A stretch of 64,000 nt of DNA from Corallococcus interemptor (GCF_003668875.1 NZ_RAWM01000023.1:1-64000); one strand, 5' to 3'; numbered from the stretch's first letter, positions 51,409 to 61,560 are shown. Numbers and translations are program-made. The notes: a model not told the origin generated them from the letters alone.

Positions 51409-54400
51409 CTACTCCTCGTCGGTGGCGCCTTCGCCCCGGCGATTCGCGCGGCGCGCACGGCGGCGCTCCCCGCGGCTGAGCGCCTCGGTCTCCTCGGGCG
51501 CGGCTTCCGTGTCCTCGCTGCCGCTGGCGGCCTTGAGCAGCCTGGCCAGCGCCCCCACGGTGGGGCCTTCGTAGAGGGTGACGGCCGGCAGCGCGACGCC
51601 GAACTGCTCGCGCACGCGGGCAATCAGCTTCACGCCGACGAGCGAGTTGCCACCCAGCTCGAAGAAGTTGTCGTGCACGCCGACCTGGTCGATGCCCAGC
51701 GTCGTCTGCCACAGCTGGGCGATCTGCTCCTCCAGCGCGTCGCGCGGCGGCACATAGGCGTTCTGGAGCGTGGGCCGGGGCGTGGTGCCCAGGGCCGAGC
51801 CCACGTCCTGCTTCTTCGCCTGTTCCTGCTCCTGAGCCGCGGCCGGCTGCGCCCACTTGCGAGCGCGGGCGCGCAGGTTGCTCGTGGACACGGCCACGTG
51901 GGACACGGCGCCCAGCTGGAAGAGCTGCTCGAAGGCGTCCTCGCCCTCGGAGGCCGTGATGGCCAGCGCGCCGAACGGGCTCTGCGCGCCGCCCGCGCGG
52001 GACTCGTACTGCCACGCGTCCCAGCCCACGCTCATCCACGGCACCGGCGACGTCTGCGCCTGCTTGGTGGCGAACGCGTCCATGAAGGACGTGGCCGCCG
52101 AGTACGACGCCAGGCCCAGTCCGCCCAGCACCGCCGCCAGCGACGACGACAGCACGCAGAAGTCCAGCGCGCGTCCGCGCACCGCCTCCTCCAGCGCGTA
52201 CAGCCCGCGCACGCGGCCATGGAACGTGTCGCGCACGTCCTCGGGGCGAGTGTCCGGGATGGCGCGGAAGAGCGCCTGGCCCACGTCACCCGCCGCGAAC
52301 ACCACGCCGTGCAGCGCGCCGAAGTGCGTCAGCGCCGCGTCCACCGCCTCCTTCACCTGGACCTTGTTGCCCGCGTCCACGGCGACGGTGTGCACCTGGG
52401 CGCCCAGCGCCTCCAGCTCGCGCACCTGACGGATGCGGCGGGAGACGGCGTCGTCCTCGCCATGCGCGGACAGGTGCGCGTCCCACTGCGAGCGCTCCGG
52501 CAGCGCCGTGCGGCCCGCGAGCACGAGCTTCGCCTTCGCGCGCTTCGCCAGCGACTTCGCGTGGGAGAAGCCCAGCGTGCCGAACCCGCCGATGAGCAGG
52601 TACACGCCCCCATCGCGCAGCGGCAGTTGTGCGCTGCGAGGCGCGTCCGCCGGCACGTGCTCGAAGTGCTGCACCCACCGGGCGCCGCCGCGGTACGCGA
52701 TGACGTTCTCCAGCTTGGAGGGCGTGGCGGCCTCGGACAGCAGGGCCTCCACCAGCGCCGTCTCCTGCCAGCTGCCGGAGTGCGGCAGGCGCACGTCCAC
52801 GGCCTTCGCGGACAGGTGGCCGTACTCCTGCGGAATCACGCGCACCGGGCCCAGCACGGTGGACAGCTCCGGGTTCGGAGCCTCGTCGCCCAGCGCCTGC
52901 ATGCGGTTCGTCACCGCGACCAGCGACACGGGACGCGTGCCGGGCTGACGGCCCAGGGCCTGCGCCAGGGACAACAGCCCCAGGAAGCCCTTGCCCAGCG
53001 CGGACTCGAAGTCCGCCTCGCCGTGCACGTCGCCCAGGCCCAGCGTGCCCAGGTGCAGCACGTGGTCCGGAGCGCGGCCCTGCGCGGTCAGCGCCTCCAG
53101 CACCGTGGCCTCGCCACCCAGCGCGAGCGACCAGTGGTGCTCGTCGTGCTTCGCGGTGACGGCGGCCGGGGTGATGCGCACCACGTCCTGGCCGGCCTCG
53201 CCCAGCTTGAGCGCGAGCCGCGCGCCCAGGCCCTCGTTGGAGTCATCCGGGAGCAGCAGCCACCAGGTGGCCTTCTTCTCACTCCAGGTGCCCTGCGGCG
53301 ACGGCAGCGCGCGCTGCCACGACGGCAGGTAGAACCAGCGGGCCACGGGCTGCTTCTGATCCGCGGAGGCCCACTCGGAGCGCTCGCCGTCGGCGGCGGT
53401 CTCCTTGCGCGGGTCCACCCAGTGCTTCTGACGCTCGAAGGGGGACGTGGGCAGCGCGATGCGGCGGCGCTTCTCACCACCCCGGAACGCGTCCCAGTCC
53501 GCCTCCACGCCCTCCAGCCACAGCCGGCCCAGCGTGCCCAGCACGTGGTCCAGGTCCGCGACCTGCTCCTTGGGGTGGCGCAGCGAGTTGATCAGCGCGT
53601 GCTTCGCGCCCTTGTCCGGGTGCTGCCGCGCCAGCGTCACGAGCGTGTTGCCCGGGCCGACCTCCAGCAGGATGGCGTCGGACTCCTTCAGCAGCTCGCC
53701 CACGCCGTCCGCGAAGCGCACCGCGCCGCGCAGGTGCTTGGCCCAGTAGTCAGGGCTCGTGGCCTGCTCGGCGGTCACCCAGGTGCCGGTGACGTTGGAC
53801 AGGTAGGGCTTCGCCGGCGCCTTCCGGGCCACCTTGCGCACCGCCTCGCGGAAGGCGTCCAGGATGGGGTCCATCATCGCCGAGTGGAACGCGTGCGACG
53901 TGTGCAGTCGCGAGGACGCCAGGCCCTGGAGCTTCAGCGTCTCCACGAACGCGTCGATGAGCGGCGTGGGGCCGGCGACGACGCACGTGGCCGGGCTGTT
54001 CACCGCCGCCACGGACAGGCCCTCGGGGAGCATGGGCGTGACGTGCTCTTCCGGCAGGGACACCGCGAGCATGGAGCCCGCGGGCAGGGACTGCATCAGC
54101 CGGCCGCGCGCGGCCACCAGGGCCAGCGCGTCATCCAGGCTGAACACGCCCGCGAGGCACGCGGCCACGTACTCACCGATGCTGTGGCCCACCATCGCGT
54201 GCGGCGTCACGCCCCACGACTCCCAGAGCTTCGCCAGCGCGTACTCGATGACGAACAGCGCGGGCTGGGTGAGGCCCGTCTGCTTCAGGCGCTCCGACGC
54301 CAGCTCGCGCGACTCCGCGGCCGGGTAGAGCACCGTGCGCAGGTCCAGGCCCAGGTGCGGCTTGAGCTTCTCCGCGCAGGTGTCCACCTGGGCGCGGAAG

Positions 54401-56070
54401 GCGCTCTCCGTCTCATACAGCTCGCGGCCCATGTCCACGTACTGCGAGCCCTGTCCGGAGAACATGAACATCACCGGACGGCCGCTGTTCTCCGCGCTGC
54501 CGGAGAAGACGCGGCCCGGCGTGCGCTCCGCCAGCGCGGAGGCCAGCTCCGCCGTGGTGCGCGCCACCACCGCGCGGCGCTTGCCGAAGCGCTTGCGGCC
54601 CAGCTGGAGCGTGTACGCCACGTCCGCCAGGTCCACGTCCGGGTTCTCGCGCAGGTGCGCGGCCAGCCGGTCCGTGGCGACCTCCAGCGAGTTCTCCGTG
54701 CGCGCCGACAGCAGCACCACCTGCGCGGGCAGGCGGGCCTTGTCGGTGGCGGGCAGCTCCGGCGCCTCCTCCAGGATGGCGTGCGCGTTGGTGCCGCCCA
54801 TGCCCAGCGACGTGACGCCCGCGCGGCGCGGCGTCTCACCGCGGGGGAAGTCACGCAGCTCCGTGTTCACGTAGAACGGGCTGTTGGGGAAGTCGCACGC
54901 CGGGTTGGGCGTCTTGAAGTTGAGGCTGGGCGGAATGACCTTGTGGTGCAGCGTGAGGGCCGCCTTGATGAAGCCCACCGCGCCCGCCGCCGAGTCCAGG
55001 TGGCCGATGTTGCTCTTCACCGAGCCCAGCGCGCAGAAGTTCTTCTTGTCCGTGCCCTGGCGGAAGGCCTGCGTGAGCGCCGCGACCTCGATGGGGTCGC
55101 CGACCTTGGTCGCCGTGCCGTGCGCCTCCACGTAGCCGATGGAGTCCGGATCCACGCCCGCGACGGCCTGCGCCAGCGCGATGACCTCCGCCTGGCCCGC
55201 GACGGCCGGGGCCATGTAGCTGACCTTCTGCGAGCCGTCGTTGTTCACCGCCGAGCCGCGCACCACCGCGTAGACGGTGTCGCCGTCCTTGAGCGCGTCC
55301 GACAGGCGCTTGAGCGCGACCACCGCCGCGCCGTGGCCGGCGACGAAGCCCGCGGCCTCCGCGTCGAAGGTGTGGCAGTGGCCGTCCGGCGCCGTGGTGC
55401 CACCCTCGTGGTACAGGTAGCCCGCCTTCTCCGGGAAGTGGATGGACACGCCGCCGGCCAGCGCCATGTCGCACTCGAACGACAGCAGGCTCTGGCAGGC
55501 GTAGTGGATGCATGTGAGCGACGTGGAGGACGAGGACTGGACCGTGACGGCCGGGCCCTTCAGGTCCATCCGGTACGCCACTTCCGTCGTGAGGCTGTCC
55601 TTGTCGTTGCCGATGGACGCCTGGAGGCTCTCCACCGACGCGACGTGCGCCAGGTGCGAGTACAGGTTGGAGAGCAGGTACGTGTTCATGCTCATGCCGC
55701 CGAACACGCCCACGCGGCCGGGCTGGCGCTCCGGGCTGTAGCCGGCGCTCTCCATGGCCTCCCACGCGCACTCCAGGAAGACGCGGTGCTGCGGATCCAT
55801 CAGCGCGGCCTCGCGGGGGTTCATCCCGAAGAAGGCCGCGTCGAACTGATCCGTGTCGCCCAGCGTGCCGCGGGCCTTCACGTAGTTGGGTGCGCGGACC
55901 ATCGCGGGGTCGGCGCCCTCCGCGATGAGCTCCTCGTCGGTGAAGAACGTGATGCTCTCCACGCCGCCGGTGAGGTTCTTCCAGAACTCGGCGATGGTCT
56001 TCGCGCCGGGAAGCCGGCCACCCAGGCCGATGACCGCGATGCCATCCACTTCGGGGGTGTCAGTGCTCAT
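51409..56070 (-). CDS. Polyketide synthase B: KS(Cys to Ser)-AT-KR-ACP
   Basis: The product has 1553 residues. KS (about 9-435): the active-site motif reads VQSSSSTSL, so Ser181 replaces Cys; the two histidines (EAHGTAT and SNIGHLDSAAG) remain. Such a KS can still decarboxylate malonyl groups but should not form the acyl-enzyme for elongation. AT: Ser630 (GHSIGEY) and HAFHS (malonyl). KR (about 1130-1400): IGGFGTLG, SSSLAAVLGG and Tyr1323 (SYSAATSFMDAF) are present; the PKV Lys is Arg and Asn is Thr, so activity is uncertain. ACP: Ser1476 (ELGGNSLVGV). A basic tail (GERRRARRANRRG) closes the protein. It lies 45 bp after gene A and 39 bp before gene C. Confidence 0.92.
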   Translation of the reverse strand: MSTDTPEVDGIAVIGLGGRLPGAKTIAEFWKNLTGGVESITFFTDEELIAEGADPAMVRAPNYVKARGTLGDTDQFDAAFFGMNPREAALMDPQHRVFLECAWEAMESAGYSPERQPGRVGVFGGMSMNTYLLSNLYSHLAHVASVESLQASIGNDKDSLTTEVAYRMDLKGPAVTVQSSSSTSLTCIHYACQSLLSFECDMALAGGVSIHFPEKAGYLYHEGGTTAPDGHCHTFDAEAAGFVAGHGAAVVALKRLSDALKDGDTVYAVVRGSAVNNDGSQKVSYMAPAVAGQAEVIALAQAVAGVDPDSIGYVEAHGTATKVGDPIEVAALTQAFRQGTDKKNFCALGSVKSNIGHLDSAAGAVGFIKAALTLHHKVIPPSLNFKTPNPACDFPNSPFYVNTELRDFPRGETPRRAGVTSLGMGGTNAHAILEEAPELPATDKARLPAQVVLLSARTENSLEVATDRLAAHLRENPDVDLADVAYTLQLGRKRFGKRRAVVARTTAELASALAERTPGRVFSGSAENSGRPVMFMFSGQGSQYVDMGRELYETESAFRAQVDTCAEKLKPHLGLDLRTVLYPAAESRELASERLKQTGLTQPALFVIEYALAKLWESWGVTPHAMVGHSIGEYVAACLAGVFSLDDALALVAARGRLMQSLPAGSMLAVSLPEEHVTPMLPEGLSVAAVNSPATCVVAGPTPLIDAFVETLKLQGLASSRLHTSHAFHSAMMDPILDAFREAVRKVARKAPAKPYLSNVTGTWVTAEQATSPDYWAKHLRGAVRFADGVGELLKESDAILLEVGPGNTLVTLARQHPDKGAKHALINSLRHPKEQVADLDHVLGTLGRLWLEGVEADWDAFRGGEKRRRIALPTSPFERQKHWVDPRKETAADGERSEWASADQKQPVARWFYLPSWQRALPSPQGTWSEKKATWWLLLPDDSNEGLGARLALKLGEAGQDVVRITPAAVTAKHDEHHWSLALGGEATVLEALTAQGRAPDHVLHLGTLGLGDVHGEADFESALGKGFLGLLSLAQALGRQPGTRPVSLVAVTNRMQALGDEAPNPELSTVLGPVRVIPQEYGHLSAKAVDVRLPHSGSWQETALVEALLSEAATPSKLENVIAYRGGARWVQHFEHVPADAPRSAQLPLRDGGVYLLIGGFGTLGFSHAKSLAKRAKAKLVLAGRTALPERSQWDAHLSAHGEDDAVSRRIRQVRELEALGAQVHTVAVDAGNKVQVKEAVDAALTHFGALHGVVFAAGDVGQALFRAIPDTRPEDVRDTFHGRVRGLYALEEAVRGRALDFCVLSSSLAAVLGGLGLASYSAATSFMDAFATKQAQTSPVPWMSVGWDAWQYESRAGGAQSPFGALAITASEGEDAFEQLFQLGAVSHVAVSTSNLRARARKWAQPAAAQEQEQAKKQDVGSALGTTPRPTLQNAYVPPRDALEEQIAQLWQTTLGIDQVGVHDNFFELGGNSLVGVKLIARVREQFGVALPAVTLYEGPTVGALARLLKAASGSEDTEAAPEETEALSRGERRRARRANRRGEGATDEE

Positions 56071-56115
56071 GGAGCCGTCCTTCGAAATCTGGGGGGTGTG
56101 CCTGAAAGTCGTTCG

Positions 56116-59100
56116 TTACTTGCGGCCGCGCGCCTGCTGACGCTTCGCCTGGGCGGCGCGGCGGCGCTCCGCCTCGTCCTTGATCTTCTGGGAGGCCGCG
56201 CCCGAGTCCTCGCCCTTGTTCGCGAGGTGCTGGGCCAGCGCGCTCACCGTGGTGAACTTGAACATGTCCACCAGCGCGAGGTCCGCGCCCAGCTCTTCCT
56301 TCAGGCGCCGGTGGGCCTGCGCGATGAGCAGCGAGTTGCCACCCAGCTCGAAGAAGTTGTCGTTGAGGCCCACGCGCTCCACCTTGAGCACCGCCGCCCA
56401 GATGGCCGCCACGCTGCGCTCCACCGCGCTCTGCGGCTGGGCGTAGGCGACGCCGGAGGCGAGGCGCGCCCCTTCCGGCGCGGGCAGCGCCTTCGCGTCC
56501 ACCTTGCCGTTGGGCGACAGGGGCAGCGCGGACAGCGGCACGTACGCGGACGGCAGCATGTACGGCGGCAGTCCTTCCGCGAGGAAGGTGTTCAGGTCCG
56601 AGTGCGTGGGCGCGGGCTCGCCCAGCACCACGTAGGCCACCAGGCGCTTGTCGCCGGGCGAGTCCTCGCGCGCCATCAGGAACGCGTCCTTCACGGCCGG
56701 GTGGCGGCGCACGGCGGCCTCCACCTCACCCAGCTCGATGCGGAAGCCGCGGATCTTCACCTGATCATCCGCGCGGGACAGGAACGTGAGCACGCCGTCC
56801 GGCAGCCAGCGCGCGCGGTCGCCCGTGCGGTACAGGCGCTCGCCCTTGTCGGAGGCGAACGGGTTCGCGACGAAGCGCTCCGTGGTCAGCTCCGGCCGCT
56901 TCCAGTACCCGCGCGCCACGCCCAGGCCGCCGACGTACAGCTCACCGGCGACGCCCACGGGCAGCAGGTTCTTCTCCGCGTCCAGCACGTACACGTCCGT
57001 GTTGATGACGGGCCGGCCAATGGGCACCCACGCGTGGCCCTGCAGGTCCTCCACCTCCATGCGGTGGTAGGTGGAGCACACGGTGGTCTCCGTGAGGCCG
57101 TAGCCGTTCACCACCGGCACGGTGGCCAGCAGCTTCTCCACGTCGCTGGCCACCAGCGCCTCTCCACCGGAGAGCACCAGCTTGAGCGGCGGCAGCTGCT
57201 CCAGGCGCGCGTTGAGCCCGGCGATGACCGCGGGCACGGTGCTCACGATGGTGACGGTGTGGCGGGTGATCAGCTGGAACAGCTTCTCCTGGTCGAGGAT
57301 CTCATCCTCGGTGGGCAGCACCAGCGCGCCGCCCGTGCACAGGAGCGGGAGGATTTCGCCCACGAAGCTGGCCGAGGCCACCGACGTGAGCGGCAGCATC
57401 CGGTCCGTGGCCGTGGGCGCGTAGGACTCCACGAACGAGCGGACGAGGTTCGCCAGGCCGCCGTGCTCCAGCATCACGCCCTTGGGCTGGCCGGTGGAGC
57501 CGGAGGTGTAGACGAGGCACGCCAGGTCCCCGGCCGCCACCGTCGCGGCGGGCGCGGAGGACAGCGCGCCGTCCAGCGGCTGGTCCACGAACAGCGTGCG
57601 CGCGGTGGTGCCGGAGGGCAGCGTGCGCTGGAGCCAGGACTGGGTGATGAGGACCGGCGCCTGCGTGTCGCCCAGGATGAAGGCCACGCGCTCGGACGGG
57701 TAGGCCGGGTCGATGGGCACGTACGCCGCGCCCGCGGCCATCACCGCCAGCACGGACACCAGCGTCTCCACCGAGCGCTCCAGGCAGATGCCCACGATGT
57801 CGCCCGGCTTCACGCCCGCGCCGCGCAGCCACGAAGCCAGCTGGCCTGCGCGCGCATCCAGCTCGCGGTAGGTGAGCTGCGCGTCCTTGAAGAGGACCGC
57901 GACGTTGTCCGGCGTGCGCGCCACCTGCGCCGCGAAGAGCGCGGGCAGCATGTCCTTCTGCGTGAGCGGCACGCGGGGACCCTTCCAGGTCTCCAGCAGC
58001 TGCTGCTGTTCAGGCTGCGTGAGCAGCGGCAGCCCCGCGAGCGCGCGGCCCGGCCAGGCGGCGATGCCGGACAGCAGCGTGGCCAGGTGCCCGGCCATGC
58101 GCTCGATGGTGCCGGCCTCGAAGAGGTCGGTGTTGTACTCGAAGGAGGCCACCAGCTCGCCGTCCGCCTCGCCCATGGTGAGGGTGAGGTCGAACTGCGC
58201 GCCGCCGTGCGACAGCACCAGCGATTCGATGGGCAGGCCCGCCACGGTGGACTTCGCGCCCGGGATGTCCAGGGCGAAGGGCGTGAGGCCGCGCTCGTCC
58301 AGCTTGGAGGCGCGCTGGTAGACGAACATCACCTGGAACAGCGGCGAGCGGCTCTGGTCCCGCACCGGCTGCAGCCGGTCCACGAGCGCGCTGAAGGGGT
58401 AGTCCTGGTGCTCCAGCGCGCCCAGCATCGTCTGGCGCGTCTGGGCCAGGTAGTCCGTGAAGGACAGGGTGGGGGACGGGCGCGTGCGCACCACCAGCGG
58501 GTTGACGAAGTAGCCGGTGATGCCCGCCAGCTCCGCGCGTCCGCGGCCCGCGCTCACCACGCCCAGCGTGAAGTCCTGCTGGCCGGTGTAGCGGTGCAGC
58601 AGCACCTGGAACGCCGTCTGGAGCACCATGTTCGGCGTGGCGCCGTTATCACGCGCGAGCGTCTTCACCGCGCTCGCGACGTCCGCGCTCAGCCGGGTGG
58701 TGTGGACGCGGCCGTTGAAGGTCTGCGCCGGGGGACGCGGGTGGTCCGTGGGCAGGTCCAGCACGGGCAGGGTGCCGGACAGCTGCTCGCGCCAGTACTT
58801 CTCCAGCGCCTGGCCGCGAGCACCGGTGAGCATCTCCGCCTGCCAGCGCGCGTAGTCCGCGTACGTGCGCGCGGGCTGCGCCAGCGTGGGCCGCTTGCCC
58901 AGCTTGAGCGCGGGGTAGAGCGCGTCCAGCTCCTCCGCCATCACCGCCAGCGACCAGAAGTCGGTGACGATGTGGTGCATCGCGATGAGCAGCGCGTGGT
59001 CCTCCGCGGACCGCGACACCAGCCGCACGCGCAGGAGCGGACCCTTCTCCAGGTCGAACGGGCGGCGGGCCTCGGCGGAAAGGTGCTCCGCCACCTGCGC

Positions 59101-61560
59101 GTCGCTCCAGCCCTTCGCGTCCGTGGTGGTGAAGTCCAGCGGCAGCTCCGCGTGCACGCGCTGCACGGGGCCGGTGGCCGCCATGACGAACGTGGTGCGC
59201 AGGGCGGGGTGGCGGGCCACCAGCGCCTCGAAGGCGCCCTTCAGCGCGTTCGCGTCCAGCCCCGCGCGCACGCGCACCGCGACGGGCACGTGGTAGGCGG
59301 CGCTGTCCGGCGCCAGCTGGTGCATGAACCACAGCGCCTGCTGTCCGCCGGACAGGGGCGCGTCACCGGTGGCGGACGACGCGGCCACCGCGCTGGAGGC
59401 CTGCTGGGACGGGGGCGCCGACATCAGCGTCACCACGGCCTCCGCCAGCTTCGACAGCGACACGCCCTGGAGGACGTCCGACAGCGGCAGGTCGATGTTC
59501 AGCCCCGCGTCCACCGCGCTCTTGAAGTCCACCGCCATCAGCGAGTCCACGCCGTAGGCATGCAGCGGCTTGCTCGCGTCCACCTGCGCGGTGGGCAGCC
59601 GCAGCACCTGCGCGGCCTGCTCCTGGAGGAACACCGTCACCATGGCCCGGCGCGCGGTGGGGTCCGACACCACCGCCAGCATCTTCTGCAGCATGCTGGT
59701 GTCCGGGCCCACGGGCGCGGTCGCGGCGGCGGCCTCCGGAGTGGCGGTCTTCACGGCCTCGGGCGCCGGGGCGGCGGCCGCGGCGATGACGCTCTTGTGC
59801 AGCGCCTCCAGCGTGTCCGCGACGTACTCCGCGCGGGTGGCGAAGCGCTGGATCTTGCCGCTGGAGGTCTTCGGGATGGCGCCCGGCCCCAGCAGCACCA
59901 CGCCCTGGGCCTGCAGGTCGTGCCCGGCCGCCACGGCCTGCCGGATGCCCTGCGCCAGCGCGTCCAGGTCCACGCCGTCGCGCTCCACCGCGCGGCGGTC
60001 CACCTCCGTCACGACGATGAGGCGCTCCTCGTCATCCTGCTCGATGGAGAACGCCGCCGTGCAGCCGGGGCGGATGGCGGGGTGGGCGGACTCCACCGTG
60101 CGCTCGATGTCCTGCGGGTAGTGGTTGCGCCCGCGGATGATGATCAGGTCCTTCAGGCGGCCCGTGACGAACAGCTCGCCGTCCGCGAGGAAGCCCAGGT
60201 CGCCCGTGCGCAGGTACGGCGTCGGGTCGCCCGTGCCGGCCAGCGGCTGCTGGAACGTGGTGCGCGTCTGCTCGTCGCGGCCCCAGTAGCCCTGCGCGAT
60301 GCTGGGCCCGGCGACGCGGATTTCACCCACCTGGCCCGCCGGCAGCGGCGCGCCCGTCTCCGGATGCGCGATGACCAGGCGCTGGTCGGTGAGGTTGCGG
60401 CCGGAGCCCACCAGCGTCTGGGCGCCGGGGCTCGCCGCCTCCTTCGCCACCACGCGGTTGTCCTTCAGCGCGCCCGCGTCCACGGTGCGCTGCACGGGCA
60501 GCTCGCGCTTGTCACCACCCGAGGCGATGAGCGTGCCTTCCGCCAGGCCGTAGCAGGGATAGATGGCCTCCGAGCGGAACCCCTGCGGACCGAACGCCTC
60601 CGCGAAGCGCCGGAGCGTGTCCGGCATGATGGGCTCCGCGCCGTTGAAGGCCAGGTCCCAGTGGCTCAGGTCCAGCTTCGCGCGCTCCTCCGGCGTGGAC
60701 TTGCGCACGCACAGGTCGAACGCGAAGTTGGGCCCGCCGCTCGTGGTGGCCTTGTAGCGGGAGATGGCCTCCAGCCAGCGCATGGGGCGCTTGAGGAAGT
60801 CCACCGGCGAGAACAGCGTCACCGGGAAGCCGCCGTACAAGGGCTGCAGGATGCCGCCGATGAGGCCCATGTCGTGGTACGGCGGCAGCCAGATGACGCC
60901 CTGGCTCTTGTCCGAGTGACCGAAGCACTCGTGGATCAGCTTCGAGTTGTGCAGCAGGTTGCCGTGCGTCAGCACCACGCCCTTGGGCGACGACGTGGAG
61001 CCGGACGTGTACTGGAGGAACACCCGCGTGTCCGTGGCCACGCCCGGGTCCTTCCACCCCTCGGCGACCTCCGCGTCCAGCGTGTCCGTGGCGATCCAGT
61101 GCAGCTCCCGCAGCTCCGGCGCCTGCTCGAAGAGCATCTCCCCCATGCCGTAGATGAAGTCGGTGGTGAGGGCGATGGTGGCCTGCGCGTCCTGGCTGAT
61201 GGCCAGGAGGCGCGGCAGTGTGCGCGCCAGGCGCATGGGGTCCGGCGGATAGATGGGGACCGCGATGACGCCCGCGTACAGACAGCCGAAGAACCCGGCG
61301 ATGTAGTCCAGCCCGGGCGGGTACAGCAGCAGCGCCCGCTGCCCCTGCGCGCCGCGCGCCTGGAGCGCCGCCGCGATGGCGCGGGCCTTCTGATCCAGCT
61401 CCGCGTACGTCAGGTGCGCTTCGTCCGTTTCCCCGTCCAGCAGGAACGTGAAGCCACGGCGGTCTCCCTGGGTGCTTGCGCGGACGCGCAGCAATTCAAC
61501 CAGAGTGGAAAACGCAAAGTCGGTGGCCGGGGAGAAACCGGGCAGGGTTCCAGTGGGCAT
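56116..61560 (-). CDS. Hybrid loading protein A: FAAL-ACP-C-A-PCP
   Basis: The product has 1814 residues. FAAL (about 15-590): YTSGSTSSPKGVVL at 184, WLPPYHDMGLIGGIL and RLKDLIIIRGRNHYPQDIE are typical of fatty acyl-AMP ligases. ACP: Ser673 in YGVDSLMAVDF. C domain: HHIVTDF at 862-868, the usual final Gly being Phe. A domain (from about 1240): VYTSGSTGQPKG, but the A4 region reads ASASFVGEI, so the Asp that holds the alpha-amino group is Ala; the ten positions read A-S-G-S-L-G-G-V-C-K, which suggests a beta-amino acid or other non-alpha-amino substrate. PCP: Ser1743 (ELGGNSLL). A basic tail follows. ATG 61560 has an AGGAG site; a longer frame to 61650 is less likely. First gene of the operon. 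Confidence 0.93.
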   Translation of the reverse strand: MPTGTLPGFSPATDFAFSTLVELLRVRASTQGDRRGFTFLLDGETDEAHLTYAELDQKARAIAAALQARGAQGQRALLLYPPGLDYIAGFFGCLYAGVIAVPIYPPDPMRLARTLPRLLAISQDAQATIALTTDFIYGMGEMLFEQAPELRELHWIATDTLDAEVAEGWKDPGVATDTRVFLQYTSGSTSSPKGVVLTHGNLLHNSKLIHECFGHSDKSQGVIWLPPYHDMGLIGGILQPLYGGFPVTLFSPVDFLKRPMRWLEAISRYKATTSGGPNFAFDLCVRKSTPEERAKLDLSHWDLAFNGAEPIMPDTLRRFAEAFGPQGFRSEAIYPCYGLAEGTLIASGGDKRELPVQRTVDAGALKDNRVVAKEAASPGAQTLVGSGRNLTDQRLVIAHPETGAPLPAGQVGEIRVAGPSIAQGYWGRDEQTRTTFQQPLAGTGDPTPYLRTGDLGFLADGELFVTGRLKDLIIIRGRNHYPQDIERTVESAHPAIRPGCTAAFSIEQDDEERLIVVTEVDRRAVERDGVDLDALAQGIRQAVAAGHDLQAQGVVLLGPGAIPKTSSGKIQRFATRAEYVADTLEALHKSVIAAAAAPAPEAVKTATPEAAAATAPVGPDTSMLQKMLAVVSDPTARRAMVTVFLQEQAAQVLRLPTAQVDASKPLHAYGVDSLMAVDFKSAVDAGLNIDLPLSDVLQGVSLSKLAEAVVTLMSAPPSQQASSAVAASSATGDAPLSGGQQALWFMHQLAPDSAAYHVPVAVRVRAGLDANALKGAFEALVARHPALRTTFVMAATGPVQRVHAELPLDFTTTDAKGWSDAQVAEHLSAEARRPFDLEKGPLLRVRLVSRSAEDHALLIAMHHIVTDFWSLAVMAEELDALYPALKLGKRPTLAQPARTYADYARWQAEMLTGARGQALEKYWREQLSGTLPVLDLPTDHPRPPAQTFNGRVHTTRLSADVASAVKTLARDNGATPNMVLQTAFQVLLHRYTGQQDFTLGVVSAGRGRAELAGITGYFVNPLVVRTRPSPTLSFTDYLAQTRQTMLGALEHQDYPFSALVDRLQPVRDQSRSPLFQVMFVYQRASKLDERGLTPFALDIPGAKSTVAGLPIESLVLSHGGAQFDLTLTMGEADGELVASFEYNTDLFEAGTIERMAGHLATLLSGIAAWPGRALAGLPLLTQPEQQQLLETWKGPRVPLTQKDMLPALFAAQVARTPDNVAVLFKDAQLTYRELDARAGQLASWLRGAGVKPGDIVGICLERSVETLVSVLAVMAAGAAYVPIDPAYPSERVAFILGDTQAPVLITQSWLQRTLPSGTTARTLFVDQPLDGALSSAPAATVAAGDLACLVYTSGSTGQPKGVMLEHGGLANLVRSFVESYAPTATDRMLPLTSVASASFVGEILPLLCTGGALVLPTEDEILDQEKLFQLITRHTVTIVSTVPAVIAGLNARLEQLPPLKLVLSGGEALVASDVEKLLATVPVVNGYGLTETTVCSTYHRMEVEDLQGHAWVPIGRPVINTDVYVLDAEKNLLPVGVAGELYVGGLGVARGYWKRPELTTERFVANPFASDKGERLYRTGDRARWLPDGVLTFLSRADDQVKIRGFRIELGEVEAAVRRHPAVKDAFLMAREDSPGDKRLVAYVVLGEPAPTHSDLNTFLAEGLPPYMLPSAYVPLSALPLSPNGKVDAKALPAPEGARLASGVAYAQPQSAVERSVAAIWAAVLKVERVGLNDNFFELGGNSLLIAQAHRRLKEELGADLALVDMFKFTTVSALAQHLANKGEDSGAASQKIKDEAERRRAAQAKRQQARGRK

